Notes: generated by a model not told the origin, from the letters alone. DNA of 17,734 nucleotides from Butyriboletus loyo (GCA_038093515.1 JBBPSI010000375.1:1-17734); one strand, 5' to 3'; positions 8,029-16,264 are shown, counted from the stretch's first letter. Numbers and translations are program-made.

Positions 8029-9097
8029 CTACATCGGAGCGATCGTCCATCTTCCGCTGGGACCCTCAAAGAATTTGAATTCGGCACCATCCTTAAGAGC
8101 CTCGTTTGCGAAGTCCCAAGTGTAAAGACACAAGTTGGAGTCAATCACTGTGTCGATCTGCTGGCCTTGCTTAAAGTCTTTCGTTGTGTAAACCTTCAAT
8201 TCCGGGTGCAACGTGACTGAGACTTCTTCGTGCGACCTGTGACCCGAATGAGAACAAGACACAATAATTGGAAAACGGATCTATATACCTGACAGCCGTC
8301 TTGGACGTAACAACTTCAATTTTGGTGCCATTCAAGAAACCTGTGGATGAAATTGTCATCTTGTTGGCACATTGAGCGAAACAAAAAAGAAGTGACAAAC
8401 CAATAGCAAAGTCGGCCTTTTCGTCCTCCAAGCCATTCTTAACCTTTGCAATGCTAGGTTCGATATCCGGGTCCATCTTGGGTGTCTACACGATTGAGAA
8501 ATGCATCCAAAGCTTTTCTAGAGAGATGTTGCATAGGGTACGTACTGTGAAACGATATCCGCCCGGCACACTTTCCAAGGTTGTTCTCTCTTGAAGCTAC
8601 AACAATCCAGTGAGTATGTCAAACTTTTAACAGCCTAAAAGTGAGCGCATACGTCAATGGGTTGCACCACCCCAGGCACGACAATGTGACCGCTAGTGGT
8701 ACTAGCCTGACTGACAGCAAGCCTGAATGAATCCCATGCGGAAGTTAAATGGTTGAATAGTTGAATAATCATCCCAAGTGGACATACTGCGTGGTATATG
8801 TAAGTGGGATAATCTGGATCTCGTCAGAGGGAGAATTAGCAGTGCGATGAAGCGTGGAAACCCTGAAAAGAGAAACATTCAATGATAATATCGTCGCCAT
8901 TCATGACATGGTGAATACCTCCACGCCGTTGCTATCAGCTTGTGGTGCATATCTTCATGGATCGGTGTGAATGTGAATACCAAAGTCACATCTTCAGTGA
9001 GATCTTCAATACTGCGGAGCGTGAATTGAACAATGCCATCAATTTATTTGCAAGACATGACTCACGCTTGAATGGTAATGGTCTTTGTCAAACCCAT
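8029..9097 (-). CDS. Unknown 221-residue protein, paralog 1, eight exons
   Basis: Join of 9097-9066, 9011-8919, 8862-8788, 8722-8653, 8596-8546, 8485-8401, 8340-8289 and 8236-8029. All seven introns are GT-AG and 50-70 bp, and the phases agree, giving 666 nt with no internal stop. The product begins MGLTKTITIQAIEDLTEDV and ends GPSGRWTIAPM. It has no signal peptide, no membrane segment and no cysteine pattern; it is probably a cytosolic, beta-rich protein, but that is a guess. Conserved landmarks are a FTFTPI stretch near residue 25, LNGTKIEVVTSKTAVR near 135-150 and LHPELKVY near 160. I do not recognise the family. The start is supported by the matching paralog, and a TATAAGAG box lies about 60 bp upstream (near 9155-9163). 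Confidence 0.8.
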
Positions 9098-9153
9098 GGT
9101 GCAGAAGGTAAAGAGAGGTTGCTAAACGATGAGCAAAACGCTACGGATGGGCC

Positions 9154-9163
9154 GCTCTTATAT
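9154..9163 (-). promoter_or_regulatory. TATA-like box of paralog 1
   Basis: The minus strand reads ATATAAGAGC, followed by GGCCCATC, about 60 bp before the ATG. The same block precedes paralog 2 at 12441-12458, so it was retained in both copies. Confidence 0.45.
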
Positions 9164-9397
9164 CTATTTCTAGCGATCAATGACCTAATGGACTCATGCT
9201 AAGTTAGATATTCTGAATCAAGAACTTGCTCCAAACTGACTGTTGACGCACAAGTGCCAACCCTGAGATCTTGACCCGCCATATCGGCTAATGCCGCACT
9301 GCGGTCCCTTTTACTAAGTAACAACATCGTTCTGCTATATCGATTAAGCTTGGTACAGAAGAACAGGATGTAACTTAGTTCCTCGCATGCACATTAC

Positions 9398-9589
9398 TCA
9401 GCTCAGATGTTCATATGTGTCACATCTCGCCAACTGAATACTTGGGGAGCCGAAAATCAGAATGGAACCTTCCGCATTGGTGCGAACAGGGTTGAAGTCG
9501 TGGCCCATCACCACGCTGACGCTATCCTTGTATGTATGCACTTCGTTCGCACTCCTAAGAGTCACATAGTTCGGTAGCACCAACGTCAC
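9398..9589 (-). other. Conserved block upstream of paralog 1, open on the minus strand
   Basis: The minus strand is open for 63 codons and includes LRSANEVHTYKDSVSVVMGH and TNAEGSILIFGSPS. The same stretch recurs at 12082-12285 and, in part, at 11137-11335. The three copies keep mostly the same predicted residues, but this one lacks a codon (NPVRT here, DPQVRT in the other two), so it may be the last exon of a duplicated gene. There is no ATG where expected and no family I recognise. It could also be non-coding repeat. Confidence 0.35.
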
Positions 9590-9593
9590 GATC

Positions 9594-9675
9594 CCACATA
9601 TCGGCTAAGTCCTGTTCGGTTTCCTTAGGCGATATCTAAGCTGAGCCATTGAAATTCTAGCCGATGTGGCGGGAC
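9594..9675. mobile_element. Possible tiny inverted-repeat element (MITE-like)
   Basis: About 80 bp begin CCCACATATCGGCTAAG and end CTAGCCGATGTGGCGGG, an imperfect terminal inverted repeat of about 15 bp. The matching stretch in the right arm is 12000-12080 (CCCGCTATATCGGCTA ... TAGCCGATATGTGGG). A third half-copy, CCCGCCATATCGGCTAA, is at about 9279-9295 inside the left-arm extra sequence. No coding capacity and no clear target duplication are visible, so this is a tentative call. Confidence 0.35.
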
Positions 9676-9697
9676 AATGTTGCAGCTACAGAACTAG

Positions 9698-9940
9698 CTC
9701 TAAGTTGAGGTATTTCCTTCCGGGGATACAACAAGAGGGACAGAGACCACATGCTCGATATATTGGAAGACAGCTGGAACGTACAGGTCTCGCTCTTGCA
9801 TATATCATCATTCACATAGTCACAACGGCCTGACCTGAATGACCTGCGTCCTCAGCTGCCCCGAACCGAACTGAGTGGAGCTCTTTCAGTTACAGCCTCA
9901 GGACCTACCACGCACGCAAACGCTCGTTACTTGAGATGCC
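9698..9940. other. Spacer without recognised genes
   Basis: Between the inner edge of the left inverted arm and the 3' end of the next gene. It holds no ORF of note, no repeat shared with the rest of the window and no recognisable signal. Part of it is probably the 3' untranslated region of the gene ending at 9941. Confidence 0.4.
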
Positions 9941-10416
9941 TCAGGAGAGTGCAGTGAGCGACGCCTCAGTCAGTGACTCTCGATCATGCTCGTTGTCCGT
10001 CGCTGCTCGTTTTGAATCTGCAAGAGACGACCCGGCCGCGCCCTCATGATCTTGGGGTTGTTTGTTTCTCTTGGCGGTAACTATCTCAATGAATGGAAAC
10101 TCTGCTGGTCTTCCTGCGAGACAAATGGCTTCTTCTTCATCGTCGTTAATGTCACGAAGATGTCGCCACCAGGTATGGAGGGCCTACGAATCCCTTTGCA
10201 GTAGTACTCAGTGCGGCACACGCGCCAGTATTGCGGCGATTCTGACATGATCAATTTCGAGCTTGATGATTGCAGGTGATTCCAGCCGACAAGTGTGATT
10301 GACGTTGTAGCGAGAAACGAGATCACTGAAATCGACCGTCCGACGGGGCCCCGTTCTCTGACGGCCTTTCCGCCGGCCAGTTGTCGCGCTGCAGCGTGTG
10401 CAGAAGTGTTGAGCAT
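9941..10416 (-). CDS. Probable small mitochondrial single-pass membrane protein, two exons
   Basis: Exon 1 is 10416-10222 (65 codons), intron 10221-10184 (38 bp, GTGTGC to TTCGTAG) and exon 2 is 10183-9941 ending in TGA, 145 residues in total. The first 30 residues (MLNTSAHAAARQLAGGKAVR and onward) are rich in Arg, Ala and Ser with hardly any acid, like a mitochondrial presequence. SVISFLATTSITLVGW is a likely membrane helix. A soluble part follows with ALHTWWRHLRDINDDEEEA and a low-complexity acidic tail. I do not recognise the family. The intron is short for a fungus; without splicing the frame continues to a stop at 10081. An in-frame ATG exists at 10479, but its leader looks non-coding (T/C-rich). 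Confidence 0.45.
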
Positions 10417-10708
10417 ACGAGTGTTTGTAGGCGTGGTAGATGAGCTGCGAGACCCAAGCGGTGAGCGCTTCAAGCTCAAAAGAGGAGAGAAGATGGTAGG
10501 ACTCGCGGAGTAAGGTGGGGGTCGAGAAAACGGTAGCGGAGAAGTGAAGGTTGCAACGTTGAACGTTGACGAACGGCCGAGATAACCTCAGCACAGCGAA
10601 TTTTTGTAGTGCCCTGTTACACAGAATTACAGCACAAGAAAAAACTCCAGGAGCGATGTAGAAGCGGTGATACTGCGCCCGAGATGACATGGAACCCTCA
10701 ATGATGAT

Positions 10709-11135
10709 ACTGGACATACATACCCTTGGTGACACACTTCAGCTTGCCAGATGACTCTTCAAGATACATGATTTCCGTGCGTTTGTCAACGGGGTTGAAC
10801 AGCTTGAAGTCCTAGAGTTTAATACCAGGCATGAGAGGTGTCACCGAGATCAGCAACGACGGAAGTATCGATCGCATCCTGGTTTTCAATACGAGACGCA
10901 TATGCAGCAAGGAACATAATGTCGTCAGCAGAGAGAGGACTATAAGTACGGATGGTAGCCTTGTCGATGGTGAGCTTGTTGGTGGTAAGAATACCAGTCT
11001 TAGTCTTATCAGAACAAAGAATAGTGACTCTGGCTAATTCTTCGATGGTAGTGATACGGGTGACAAATTGACAATAACTTTATGCTTGGCGAGCTGTTGA
11101 ACACCAACGGCGAGAGTGATGGATAAGACAGGCAT
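10709..11135 (-). pseudogene. Fragment of plasma-membrane H+-ATPase (P-type, PMA1 family)
   Basis: In pieces the minus strand reads LMPVLSITLAVGVQQLAKHK, then VTRITTIEELARVTILCSDK, LTTNKLTIDKATIRTY, FLAAYASRIENQDAID, and finally FNPVDKRTEIMYLEESSGKL. These follow the order of the fungal proton pump from the helix before the phosphorylation site into the P and N domains. Enzymes of this family pump protons out across the plasma membrane using ATP. The fragment is dead: an insertion (about 8 nt) shifts the frame after KHKVIV, the DKTGTLT signature has two extra residues and a Thr-to-Ile change (DKTKTGILT), and a further frameshift and a TAG follow near 10815. It stops at 10709 on what looks like an intron donor (GTATGT). 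Confidence 0.85.
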
Positions 11136-11136
11136 C

Positions 11137-11335
11137 AGGAGTGCGAACAAAGTGCATACATACAAGAATAGCGTCAGCGTGGTGATGGGCCACAACTTCG
11201 ACCCTCAGGTTCGCACCGATGCGGAAGGTTCCATTCTGATTTTCGGCCCCCCAAGCATTCAGTTGGCGAGATCAGTGGCACGTATGAACATTTGAGCCGA
11301 GCAATGTGCATGAGAACTTTACGAAGAACTAACCT
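11137..11335 (+). repeat. Third, partial copy of the arm-flanking block
   Basis: From AGGAGTGCGAAC this segment aligns with 12115-12305 and, reversed, with 9370-9560. It begins one base after the H+-ATPase fragment ends (GGCAT at 11131-11135) and carries a short insertion near 11315. It is on the same strand as the right arm. The rest of the arm does not follow, so it is a stray partial duplicate. Confidence 0.75.
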
Positions 11336-11474
11336 AATATAAGTATTGTCGCAGCCTAAATAAGTGTGTGTGGAAACTTCAAAGAAATTAATCGTGCACA
11401 AAGAAATATTATTCTTGAAATTGAAACAAACAATAAGAATATGACCAAATTTCAAGTGTTAACTGCTGACGAAA

Positions 11475-12023
11475 CTAATGGCCTGGCCATTTGCGACTGC
11501 CGCTTCCTGCGGCCATTTCGAGAGCAAGTCCGTTCCGTCTTGGGAACAACACACCAAAACTGAAGCAATAATGAGAAGCATTGAAAATAACGATACTTGC
11601 AGGTATGATAGTAGACATATGACTACAACTACGAGAACTCGGTTTTCCAAGAGAGGCACCCTGGAAACGTAGCACGAGCACAAGCAAGAGCCGGGATTCG
11701 TTTGCAGGCGTGGTAGATCCTGATGCTGCGGAAGAAAGCTGCAGTTCAATGTAAGGCAGCGGGAGCGCAGTACCCCAGACTTCAGACCTCATTGATGATA
11801 TATTTGGGACCTGATGGTTGTCCATGTGTACGTTTAGTACGATGGATGAACGAATGGAATGGTGAATGGGTATGATATCTTCGGGTTTGTATCGCCCAAG
11901 CAGCGACGAATTGAAATGACGACCAGGCTCAGAAGGCCGCAAAGTGGGCTTCTTGTCTCGGTGAGTCCCAAAGTTCAAATCGAGTAGCTGCAACATTGTC
12001 CCGCTATATCGGCTACTATTCAA
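11475..12023 (-). CDS. Open frame of 182 residues, unrecognised, doubtful
   Basis: Starts at 12023 within the right inverted arm and runs outward into the spacer. The first half (NFGTHRDKKPTLRPSEPGRH, RSSIVLNVHMDNHQVPNISS) has a protein-like composition. The second half is rich in Ser, Leu and Val and may be non-coding; an intron could separate them. No motif is recognised. The left arm has only the first few codons of this frame, so the ATG may have been supplied by the duplication. Confidence 0.2.
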   Translation of the reverse strand: MNSSRYSGTMLQLLDLNFGTHRDKKPTLRPSEPGRHFNSSLLGRYKPEDIIPIHHSIRSSIVLNVHMDNHQVPNISSMRSEVWGTALPLPYIELQLSSAASGSTTPANESRLLLVLVLRFQGASLGKPSSRSCSHMSTIIPASIVIFNASHYCFSFGVLFPRRNGLALEMAAGSGSRKWPGH

Positions 12024-12081
12024 TGGCTCAGCTTAGATATCGCCTAAGGAAACGGACGAGACTTAGCCGATATGTGGGATC

Positions 12082-12285
12082 GTGACGTTGGTGCTACCGA
12101 ACTATGTGGCTCTTAGGAGTGCGAACGAAGTGCATACATACAAGGATAGTGTCAGCGTGGTGATGGGTCACAACTTCGACCCTCAGGTTCGCACCAATGC
12201 AGAAGGTTCCATTCTGATTTTCGGCTCCCCAAGTATGCAGTGGGCGAGATGTGACACATATGAACATTTGAGCCGAGTAATGTGC
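12082..12285 (+). other. Conserved block upstream of paralog 2, open on the plus strand
   Basis: The plus-strand frame, without an ATG at the start, reads NYVALRSANEVHTYKDSV and RTNAEGSILIFGSPS, keeping the wording of the copies at 9398-9589 and 11137-11335. It lies about 225 bp before paralog 2. It may be the 3' exon of an ancestral neighbour gene dragged along in the duplication. The frame can be followed to 12519 but the later part overlaps the promoter of paralog 2 and is unlikely to be coding. Confidence 0.35.
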
Positions 12286-12440
12286 ATTCGAAGAACCAAC
12301 CTAAGTTACGTACTAGTGCAAACCTTGTGCGTCACTGGCATATTATCGTCATACTGTAAGTTTGGAGCAAGTTCTTGGTTCAGAATATCTAAGCATGAGT
12401 CCTGCGAGTCTAGAATGGGTCATCGATCGCTAGAAAATAA

Positions 12441-12450
12441 ATATAAGAGC
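12441..12450 (+). promoter_or_regulatory. TATA-like box of paralog 2
   Basis: ATATAAGAGC followed by GGCCCATC, about 60 bp before the ATG at 12510. It is identical in wording and spacing to the element before paralog 1. Confidence 0.45.
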
Positions 12451-12509
12451 GGCCCATCTGTAGCATTTTACTCATCGTTTAGCAGCCTCTCTTCTTTACC
12501 TTCTCCACC

Positions 12510-13573
12510 ATGGCTTTGACGAAGACCATTCAAATTCAAGCGTGAGCCATGTCTTGCAAATAAATTGGATGACATTGTTCAATTCACACTCTACAGTATC
12601 GAAGATCTCACTCAAGATGTGACTTTGCTATTCACATTCACACCGATCGGCGAAGATATGCACCACAAGCTGAAAGCAACGGCGTGGAGGTATTAACCAT
12701 GTCATGAATGTCGACGATGTTATCATTGAACATTGCTCTTTTCAGGGTCTCCACGCTCCATGCCGCTGCTCATTCTACCTCTGACGAGATCCAGACCATC
12801 CCACTTACATATACCACGCAGTATGTCCGCTTGGGATGATTATTCGACTATTTGACCATTTAACTTCCGCGTGGGATTCATGTAGGCTTGCTGTCAGTCA
12901 CGCTAGTACCACTGGCGATAACATTATCGTGCCTGGGGTGGTGCAACCCATTGACGTATGCGCTCACTTTCAGGCTGTTAAAAGACATACTCACCTGATT
13001 GTTGCAGCTTCAAGAGATAACAACCTTGGAAAGTGTGTCGGGCGGATATCGTTTCACGGTACGTACCCTATGCAACATTTCTCTAGAAAAGCTTTGGATG
13101 CGTTTCTCGGTCGTGTAGAAGCCCAAGAAGGTCCCGGGAATCGAGCCTAGCACTGCAGAGGTTGAGAATGGCTTGAAGGACGAAAAGACCGACTTTGCTA
13201 TTGGTTTGTTACTTCTTTGTTGTTGCGTTAGATGACAGCAAGATGTCAATTTCATCTACAGGGTTCCTGAAAGGTACCGACATTGAAGTTGTTACGTCCA
13301 AGACGGCTGTCAGGTATATAGATCAGTTTTCCAATTATCGTGTTTTGTTCTCATTCGGGTCACAGGTCGGGCGAAGTAGTCCCATTCAAGTTGCACCCGG
13401 AATTGAAGGTTTACATGACGAGAGCTTATCAGCAAGGCCAGCAGATCGATACAGAGATTGACTCCAAGTTTTGTCTTTACACTTGGAACTTCGCGGATGA
13501 CGGCCTTAAGAATGGTGCCAAATTCAAATTCTTTGAGGGTCCCGGCGGAAGATGGACGATCGCTCCGATGTAG
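12510..13573 (+). CDS. Unknown 221-residue protein, paralog 2, eight exons
   Basis: Join of 12510-12541, 12597-12689, 12746-12820, 12886-12955, 13008-13058, 13119-13203, 13262-13313 and 13366-13573. Exon lengths are the same as in paralog 1 (32, 93, 75, 70, 51, 85, 52 and 208), all introns are GT-AG, and no stop interrupts. The product starts MALTKTIQIQAIEDLTQDVT and ends GPGGRWTIAPM. Counting by eye, about 48 of the last 68 residues equal those of paralog 1, with many charge changes, so the copies have diverged while remaining open. The kept frame and splice sites suggest that both are functional. The function is unknown. Confidence 0.8.
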
Positions 13574-13795
13574 TGCTGAAGTGGACAATAGTGGTCTGCC
13601 AAACGGATTTGAAATGGCGTCTATGCTTTACCCGCTAGTGGCTACTGACTTTGTATAACAAGTGATCATTATGTATGTGAGGCTGCGCGGACTGTTGGTT
13701 TGCGACCAAGCTGAACGGTGAGAAAGAGTGACCTGCTATAATGCTATGTAGGAGTTCACCGGCATGGGTGCCTTATGTCGTGCTCTGGCATTACA

Positions 13796-14081
13796 GTTCA
13801 AGCTTCAAGTGTGAACCATGTCTTGTGAATAAATCGGATGACATTGTTCAATCCACACTCTACACTGGTATCGAAGATCTCACTGAAGATGTGACTTTGG
13901 TATTCACATTCACACCGATCCGTGAAGATATGCACCACAAGCTGATAGCAACGGCGTGGAGGTATTCATCATGAATGTCGATGATATTATTATTGAACGT
14001 TGTTACGCTTTCCTGGGTCTCTACGCTTGATCGCGCATCTAATTCTCCCCCCTAGCGAGATCCAGACCATCCCACTTACCG
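13796..14081 (+). pseudogene. Third, truncated copy of the 221-residue protein gene
   Basis: It matches the end of exon 1, intron 1, exon 2 (IEDLTEDVTLVFTFTPI), intron 2 and part of exon 3 of the paralogs, then stops abruptly at 14081. The exon 1 start is altered with no ATG in place. The first acceptor has changed (CTACAG to CTACACTGG) and the second has lost its AG (TTTCCTGG in place of TTTTCAGG). Exon 3 carries a one-base length change with a stop (CCCCCCTAGC). It lies in direct orientation 220 bp after paralog 2, so the family was also duplicated in tandem. Confidence 0.8.
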
Positions 14082-14706
14082 CCATCTGCGCGAGTGTGGA
14101 GCACACTCCTACTCCTCATCCACCCCTGGTCACCTCTCCCACTTGCACCTCTCGACCTCCCTTCGCCTTCGCCTCCCCTGTTGTCGTGTGCACTGTGCAT
14201 GGGAGCAGCGTGCATACGCGCGCGCGCCTCGCCCTCACCAACCCTACCGCACGACCTCTCACCCTGCCATTTGCGTGCGCTCGTTCATACGCCTTCGCGC
14301 ACTGTTGCGCATGCATGACCCACGGGTACCATGCCACATTAGGCACCAGTTTTGAGATGCTCCCACGGCCTTTAGGGGGGGGGTTGCTTGTAGAGACTGA
14401 ATTGACCAAAAAGGGGTTAGCATCCCGGATGGATTCCACCTATTTCCAAAAGCGGAATATGTTGATTTCTAAGGATGCCACGGCATCACCATAGCGCAGT
14501 TTGCAATGATTGCGAAGCACAATTTTACTATCTAGTCAGCATCCCTCCGGCATCTCTGACCCTTGCATGCAGTATGACAGCAGACCTGAGAGGCTCGTCA
14601 AACTATCATGCACTGCTCTTGTTTTTACATTCCGCTCATATACGTTTATTTTGTAGACAATTAGATTACAAATGTAATAAACAAATCTGAACTATGCGCG
14701 CGTTCG
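14082..14706. other. Gene-free stretch, pyrimidine-rich at its start
   Basis: From 14100 to about 14290 the plus strand is C-rich, with alternating CT and CAC motifs and a GCGCGCGC run near 14218. The remainder (14330-14700) is of mixed composition. Near 14670-14690 an AATAAA-like signal (GTAATAAACAAA) follows an AT-rich tract and may be a leftover 3' untranslated end. The overlapping frames on both strands are low-complexity and not credible genes. Confidence 0.4.
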
Positions 14707-15110
14707 CGCGTACATAGAATGGATGGGGGTGGTGCGCTGGGCACGAAACAAGGGGGTACGGTTGCGCGGATGGCCAGGGTGCGCTTGCATGTACGCGGAA
14801 TGGGTAGGGGTGGCGCGTTGTACGCAAAGCGGGTGTGGGCGTGTTCACACGTACACGGGATGGATGGGGGCGCTGCGTTGGGCGCGAAACGAGGGGCTTA
14901 CGGGTGGGGAGACATTTGCGCGGATGGCCAGGGTGTGTTTGCGTTTACACGGGATGGGCGAGGGTGGCGTGTTGGGTGGAAAACGGGGGTGGGCGGTACA
15001 CGTTGGGCATAAAGTGAGCGGCTTGAGGGTGGGGGCACGTTCGTGCATACACGGAATGGATGGGGGTGGCGTATTGGGCGCATTTGAGTGGCGATGGCCA
15101 GGGCGAGGGA
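14707..15110 (+). repeat. Degenerate G-rich minisatellite
   Basis: A core of roughly 40 bp (ACACGGRATGGATGGGGGTG followed by GCGCGTTGGGCGCGAAAC-like sequence) recurs at about 14718, 14798, 14858, 14950 and 15052, with spacers of variable length that themselves share GCGCGGATGGCCAGGGTG (twice). The block begins right after the palindrome CGCGCGTTCGCGCG (14697-14710). G runs of four or five recur on one strand. The open frames here are an effect of composition. Confidence 0.6.
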
Positions 15111-15610
15111 GTGATCGATCGCTAGCGACGGTGGGCACTTGCTCATGGGTGAGGGTGACGGCGTACTGTGCTGTCTGGGTATGCATACGCGCTTGCATGA
15201 GCCTCAGGCCGTGAGGGGGACGATTGGGGAACAACGTACCTTTCACTTTTTAACAGGTGGGGGCACGCTGGGGTGCCTGGGTGGGGACGAGGTTGGGGGT
15301 GGGTTGGCGAGCAGCCCAGGTGGTCACAGTGGTGGAGGTGAGGGCACGAGCAGCAGTGTGAGGAGCGCATGGGTGGGGTTGGCGGTGGCGTGCCGTGCCG
15401 TGAGTGACGGTGTTGGAGGTGGTGACGAGGGCACAAGTGAAACGAACGCGCTCGCGTTTGGCTGGGTGAGGATGAGGGTTGAGGTTCTGGGGCCAGGTTG
15501 GCATCATTTTCATGATGTGGGTGATGCGGATGCGGAGGTGGTGGGGGTTGCGCGATGCGTTGGCCAGTGGTGGTGGATTGTGGCGAGCGCGTGCTTACCT
15601 GATCGGGTGC
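15111..15610. other. G-rich, gene-free stretch
   Basis: A continuation of strongly G-biased plus-strand sequence (for example 15255-15420, with many GGTGGG and GGTTGG units). The minus-strand frame through it codes mainly Pro, His and Ser. I see no conserved motif, and I take the frame to be an artefact of base composition. Confidence 0.4.
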
Positions 15611-15613
15611 CAA

Positions 15614-15910
15614 CTTGAAGCCGCGGCCTTGAGCGCTGCACATCACTAGTCCATGAAACCAAGCTGCAATGTCTTTCATGACAATGTAAAAACATATAGT
15701 GACAAAAACGGTCTGCTGCGATTCCGAAGTACCACCTGGTGGTATAGGCATATGCTCCCCAAGACGAGCAACGGCACCCTCTGTAACATCGTCACTTCCC
15801 TCGCGCTGCGAGTCACGCATAGGATGATGCATACCATGCAAAGGGCCGGTGTTTCGGTTAGGGGAATGGAACTGAGGATTTGGAGGGCCATGGTAGTAGT
15901 ATCCTGGCAT
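15614..15910 (-). pseudogene. Fragment of an unrecognised coding sequence
   Basis: The minus strand reads MPGYYYHGPPNPQFHSPNRN and continues through balanced sequence to about GRGFKLAPDQ near 15600, where the G-rich region takes over. Upstream of the ATG the same frame stays open (GDAPVCGAYSRGLPLYD) until a TGA near 15990. The part from 15990 to 15614 therefore looks like a genuine but broken exon, perhaps of a retroelement or a structural protein rich in Pro, Asn and His. It has no recognised motif. Confidence 0.25.
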
Positions 15911-16061
15911 GTCGTATAATGGTAGGCCTCTGCTGTATGCACCACATACTGGGGCATCACCGTGCAGAAAAGTGGGGTACCCATGAAGTCAAGGATCAGG
16001 GCCACAAGAGTACCAATGAGGTCCCTCTTGTGAAGAAGCTGAGGTGCTGTTACCTTGTAGA

Positions 16062-16141
16062 TGTTATAATACTATATTATTTCCATGCTTTTGGACTTCT
16101 CCTTTCACTTTCAAAGGTCATGTGACTCAGTACACGTGATC
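16062..16141 (+). repeat. LTR-1 fragment (5' end only)
   Basis: It opens TGTTATAAT and shares CACTTTCAAAGGTCAYGTGAC with the beginning of LTR-1 copies, then breaks off after CACGTGATC. The start differs somewhat from copies A-C, so it is an older or sister copy. Confidence 0.65.
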
Positions 16142-16206
16142 AATTTGGTCCTGAACATGGAACCACCTATCAAGGAACTCGTCTCGAATACAAGTCCTAG
16201 AGTGGG
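16142..16206 (+). repeat. Copy of the pre-polypurine segment of the gypsy element
   Basis: AATTTGGTC, then GGAACC, then GAATACAAGTCCTAGAG match 86-140 closely. At the left edge of the window the same stretch separates the gypsy pol stop from the polypurine tract. Here it is joined on the left to an LTR-1 5' end, an order that a simple insertion does not give, so deletion or template switching must have occurred. Confidence 0.65.
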
Positions 16207-16264
16207 GTACAGTTGATATGCTCATAATGCATAGGGTCATAATGCATAAACCCTACACTCAGGG

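Larger units (their letters stand above)
7930..9697 (-). repeat. Left arm of a 1.7-kb inverted duplication
   Basis: The minus strand of this segment aligns, exons and introns alike, with the plus strand of 11991-13672. Similarity starts at the shared GGGACAATGTTGCAGCTAC near 9680-9697 and ends in ATACAAAG/CACTTG near 7935. The left arm has additional sequence between about 9225 and 9370 not seen in the right arm, including a further copy of the ATATCGGCTAA motif. The arm carries one intact gene and an upstream conserved block. Confidence 0.85.
11991..13672 (+). repeat. Right arm of the 1.7-kb inverted duplication
   Basis: The plus strand aligns with the minus strand of 7930-9697, including intron sequences and the downstream 100 bp (GGACAATAGTGGTCTGCC and following). 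It is separated from the left arm by about 2.3 kb. Gene and flanking block are in the same relative order in both arms, so the arms are mirror images with the genes pointing outward. Confidence 0.85.

Noticed and set aside
8942..9202. Plus-strand frame of 86 codons
   Set aside because: It is antisense to exons 1-2 and the promoter of paralog 1, whose exon structure is supported by paralog 2.
10208..10735. Minus-strand frame of 175 codons
   Set aside because: It overlaps the mitochondrial candidate in another frame, has an erratic composition and runs over the end of the ATPase fragment; it is less coherent than the spliced model.
14000..14494. Plus-strand frame of 164 codons and its antisense partner
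   Set aside because: It starts in the broken third gene copy and continues into C-rich low-complexity sequence; open frames in several phases reflect composition.
14707..15110. CRISPR-like or regularly spaced repeat array
   Set aside because: The spacing varies from about 60 to 102 bp, spacers are related to each other, and the genome is eukaryotic.
14719..15246. Several long frames on both strands over the G-rich repeats
   Set aside because: Gly/Arg/Val or Pro/His/Thr wording in all phases is expected from the minisatellite; no conserved protein motif.
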